Source: Spirogloea muscicola
Lineage: Eukaryota > Streptophyta > Zygnematophyceae > Spirogloeales > Spirogloeaceae
Length of the DNA stretch: 46,482 nt
Direction of reading: 5' to 3'
Assembly: GCA_009602725.1 (NCBI GenBank)
Contig: WELB01000379.1
Location: 24,983 to 71,464, forward strand
Under the pieces are notes generated by a model. The model saw nothing but the letters and a program-made list of their open reading frames with translations. It was not told the DNA's origin and searched no databases. The position numbers and the translations under genes are program-made. Positions 43,255-46,482 of the stretch are shown here, piece after piece (the stretch's first letter is position 1; each line of letters begins with the position of its first letter).

Positions 43255-46200
43255 ATGGCCCTCCTCCGTCGGAGGGCCGCGGCGCCCTCCATCGACGCCG
43301 AGCCCCCGCCGGGGGCCCCCCCGCTCTCCGAGCCCGCCTCCAGTGCCGCACCCCTAGCCCGGTCCTGGAGAGTGGCGCTCTTTGGCGCGCTGGCCGTCAC
43401 TCCGGCCGCCGCACTCTTTGCAGTCCTGGACTTGGACCCGGGCGCCCGGAGGAGCATCGCCATCAACCTGGCCATGAGCGGGGCCGCATACGTGTCCACT
43501 GTGAGGATGATCCCTCTTGTGACCCCGTACGTCCTCAGGAAGAATCTGTTTGGCTACGACATCAACAAGAGAGGGTCTCCAGGAGGGGAGATCAAAATGT
43601 GAGTGCTGCCTGAAGAGAGGGGCACGCGCACGGGGCATACTTGGGCCGCTACTGCCGCAGCGCTTACAGAAGTAAGAATGCATCGGTGCTCTGGTTGCGC
43701 AAGCCGCAGCTGACTCTGGCTCTCTGCATCGCATGCTTCATAGACCCGAGTCACTGGGGCTTGTGGTCGGCATCGTCTACCTCATCACCATCATCCTCTT
43801 CCAGCAGTTCTTCTACACAGAGACCAATAGGGTGGCTTTCCCATGCCATTCCAATCGATGTATGGGCCGTGCATAGGTCCTTGATGATCTTCTGAATGCT
43901 TCAGGGACGACACTGTCACCGTTAATGGGCTGACTCTGGAGGTATTCATGCTTGCCAAGCCTTGCTCATGCAGCACTTGCTCCTTCACGCTAACGTGCTG
44001 TGTGGTTGGCCGACATGTCCAGGGCCTGGTGGAGTATTATGCCGCCCTTGCCTGCATCTGCTTCATGACTTTCCTGGGCTTCATTGATGACGTCCTCGAC
44101 ATCCCTTGGCGCGTGTGAGCCGTCTGCAGGAGCTGTTCGTTGCACTCCTGAGGTGCAGGCCTCATTGCATTGGTTCATGGTGGTGCAATGGGCTCTACTG
44201 CAGTTCTGTGTCTCAGGCCGCTTTGACTCCTCGTGTACAGGAAGCTGGTCCTTCCGTCATTTGCAGCCTTGCCGCTGGTCATGGCATACGCTGGGCACAC
44301 AACCATCGTCGTTCCCAAGCCTCTCAGGGCTTGGCTTGCAGTTGAGGTTGTGGATCTAGGTAGTAACCTCCTCTGGTTAGCTGTCCAACATGTATGCCCT
44401 CACTGACTGACATTGCCTAGCAACTAGGCATCTGAGAAACCCGAGAAGCAATTCTTGTGCTCTCTTTTCCCTTAAAGCTCATAGCCTAGTGTTAATGCAC
44501 GTGAGTGGCCGCTCACAGCTGCTGCTTTCATCAGCAAGTACTCTCTTGCAGGTATTGCCTATAAGGTCTACATGGGACTCTTAGTTGTCTTCTGCACCAA
44601 CTCAATCAACATCTTGGCTGGAGTGAATGGCCTTGAAGTGGGGCAGACTGTTGTTGTGGCCTGTGCTGTGAGATCTTAAAGCTCTGACTTCGTCGCATAG
44701 AGCAGATGCCTTGATCTGCTCGCAATCCCCTCATGCCCGATATCTTGCTTAATTCAGCTCACATAACCCTCTACTGGCTCTCTTCTATGGCAATTATGTC
44801 CAAGCTGGTCTGCATAGCCGTCGATCTGAGCTGGGTATCGAGCTGCAGGTGTTGGCCCACAATCTATTGCAACTGGGACGCTATCCTGGTACTTCGACTA
44901 GTTCAGACGAGGATCACCAGCAAGCTCACCTCTTTTCCATTTACCTTATGCAACCGCTCGTGGCAACCTCGCTGGGCCTCCTGTCCTACAATTGGTAGTC
45001 TCCAGGACTCTTTCAGAGTGGTTAGGCGATGTTGCACAAGTGAAATTCTGTTGGGATCCAAAACTGCTAGAGTACGTGATTGTGGTGGGCACATGGCACT
45101 AAGCAAGGGTACAAATGTACCTTGCCAGCTGTGACCAATCTGCATTGCAGTACTTACACTCACCGCTGTCTAATCAGGTACCCTTCTGCTGTCTTCGTGG
45201 GTGACACATACACTTATTTTGCAGGGATGACTCTTGCCGTTGTTGGCATCCTTGGCCACTTCAGGTCTTACTGACACCGCTGTAACCTTTGCTGCTACGT
45301 AAGCAATGTGCCCTTTGCTTGGAGGCGCTCACTTTATTGGCACACCTGCTTGGAATTAACATTTACATGTGCTGTCCTGCTTATGGCCACTACATTCTGT
45401 ACTGCAGTGAGACCCTGCTCCTCTTCCTTTTGCCCCAGGTTTTGAACTTCCTCTACTCTTGCCCTCAGGTGGGTCCCACTTTGGCCCCGTTCTTGGTCCT
45501 ATTTGCTGATGGTCAATTACTCAAGCTCTAAGCAACTTAGCAGCGGAGTACAGTTCTTGACAGTTCCTAGATAGATAGACACTGCAGTAAGCGACAGCAG
45601 CTGAAAGCACTGGTGGGATCATTGATGTGCAATAGTGGTGGTTGCAGCTTTTCAAGTTTGTCCCCTGCCCACGGCACCGACTGCCAAAGTGAGTTATAGC
45701 AGCACTGTTCCTAGCCAAGCAATGGCAGTGGTGTCCTTTGGAAGAACCTGAAGATGATCCAAGCTGCAAGCACCCAAGCAGCATCATGGGGCTTGTTCAC
45801 GTGTATAGGCATTGAGCAGGTTTCAGATGTCTGCTGGTGTGCCTGCAGGTTTGATCCCTCGGACGGGCTGCTTACGGGTAGCAATGATTTGAACTTGGTC
45901 AATCTCTTTCTCCGTGTCTTTGGCCGCTGCTCGGAGCAGTGGCTTTGCATACGCTTGCTCTTATTCCAGGTTCTTGCAATACCCTCTCCTGTTGATGGTC
46001 AGGATATGCAGTGTCTACTGGAAGCTCGCATTATTAGTCAGGGTGACAATCAGGTGCAAAGCTGGCTTTGTGCCGTCTGACTCCTTGCCTCCAACTATCA
46101 CTTGCCTCTCTCAGTTAGCACTGGCACAGGTCGGCGTGGATACGGATCTGATACGACCTGCTGAGACTGTGACCTTGGCAAGAGGCACCTTGCTCTCCAG

Positions 46201-46303
46201 CTCGATGGTGCTGATGCGCGTGCGCATGCATGGTTGGCTGCAGGCTGTGAGCTGTGGGCTATGCTTTGGGGTGCGGCATGTCCTCACGGGGATCTACAAG
46301 TAG
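43255..46303 (+). CDS. ALG7: UDP-GlcNAc:dolichyl-phosphate GlcNAc-1-phosphate transferase
   Basis: This ER membrane enzyme (ALG7/DPAGT1, GPT in plants) makes Dol-PP-GlcNAc, the first step of N-glycan assembly, and is the tunicamycin target. Exons: 43255-43598, 43744-43831, 43905-43941, 44023-44114, 44241-44359, 44552-44667, 44849-44994, 45178-45264, 45408-45468, 45648-45688, 45849-45969 and 46244-46303, about 436 residues. Family motifs are [32 protein letters not shown] (the D-D pair), [37 protein letters not shown] and P-C-P-R-H-R-L-P-K. The last exon ([14 protein letters not shown]) fits the plant-type C-terminus as I recall it. The exon 2/3 junction leaves one base too many; deleting one G of 43830-43832 restores it. 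Confidence 0.95.
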
Positions 46304-46482
46304 GAGGAAGAGCCGGAGATGGATGATGTAAGGAGGATGAGAAATGAGTGGTGGTGTCGAGATGGTGATGGTGGTGTGGAGGTGGGGTGGCGGCTTGCAT
46401 CAAAGACTCTCTTCCAAAGGGGTGCATATGATGGCTGTGTGAAGGCCATGCCACACGAAGCACACAAAGGAGTCGGCCTGGG
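46304..46482 (+). other. 3' flank of ALG7
   Basis: This tail is purine-rich on the plus strand with GATGGTG-type simple sequence. No further gene start is visible before the window ends. Confidence 0.4.

Overview
The window is nuclear DNA from a green alga, most likely a chlorophyte and perhaps a trebouxiophyte. Its genes are split by many short GT-AG introns, often with a TGCAG acceptor. Several gene products belong to families in their green-lineage form: a ZOP1-type U1 zinc finger plus OCRE splicing factor, a plant-type three-domain tRNA ligase, a PATROL1-type MUN-domain protein and a plant-type PRP18. One short TTTAGGG-like array is present. No prokaryotic, organellar or CRISPR features were seen.

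Layout. 1-1.5 kb: GC-rich sequence that may hold the start of a leftward gene, then a retroelement island. 1.64-3.07 kb (+): ZOP1-like splicing factor. 3.26-10.38 kb (+): tRNA ligase (RNL/RLG1). 10.91-18.53 kb (-): PATROL1/DUF810 protein, convergent with the ligase. 18.7-19.8 kb: retroelement island. 19.83-23.04 kb (-): EamA/DMT-family transporter. 23.2-26.1 kb: retroelement island. 26.25-34.79 kb (+): a large unrecognised low-complexity protein with duplicated exons. 35.95 to about 38.6 kb (-): PRP18. 38.7-43.1 kb: the largest retroelement island. 43.26-46.30 kb (+): UDP-GlcNAc:dolichyl-phosphate GlcNAc-1-P transferase (ALG7/DPAGT1).

Gene themes. Three genes act in RNA splicing or repair (ZOP1, PRP18, tRNA ligase). 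One starts N-glycan assembly in the ER, one is a membrane-traffic factor and one is a transporter. They look like independent housekeeping genes; there is no operon-like logic.

The most unusual material is the repeats. At least a dozen 5'-truncated, mostly decayed fragments all carry the C-terminal end of one kind of retroelement polyprotein: a zinc motif, a restriction-like endonuclease-like core and a conserved tail ending near L-T-R-G-Y-stop. I call three subfamilies A, B and C. Fragments are often paired with their 3' ends pointing outward. They sit only beside the 5' ends of genes, never in the many introns and not in the two convergent 3' intergenic spaces. The second unusual feature is the 26-35 kb gene, whose exons and introns have been amplified in blocks.
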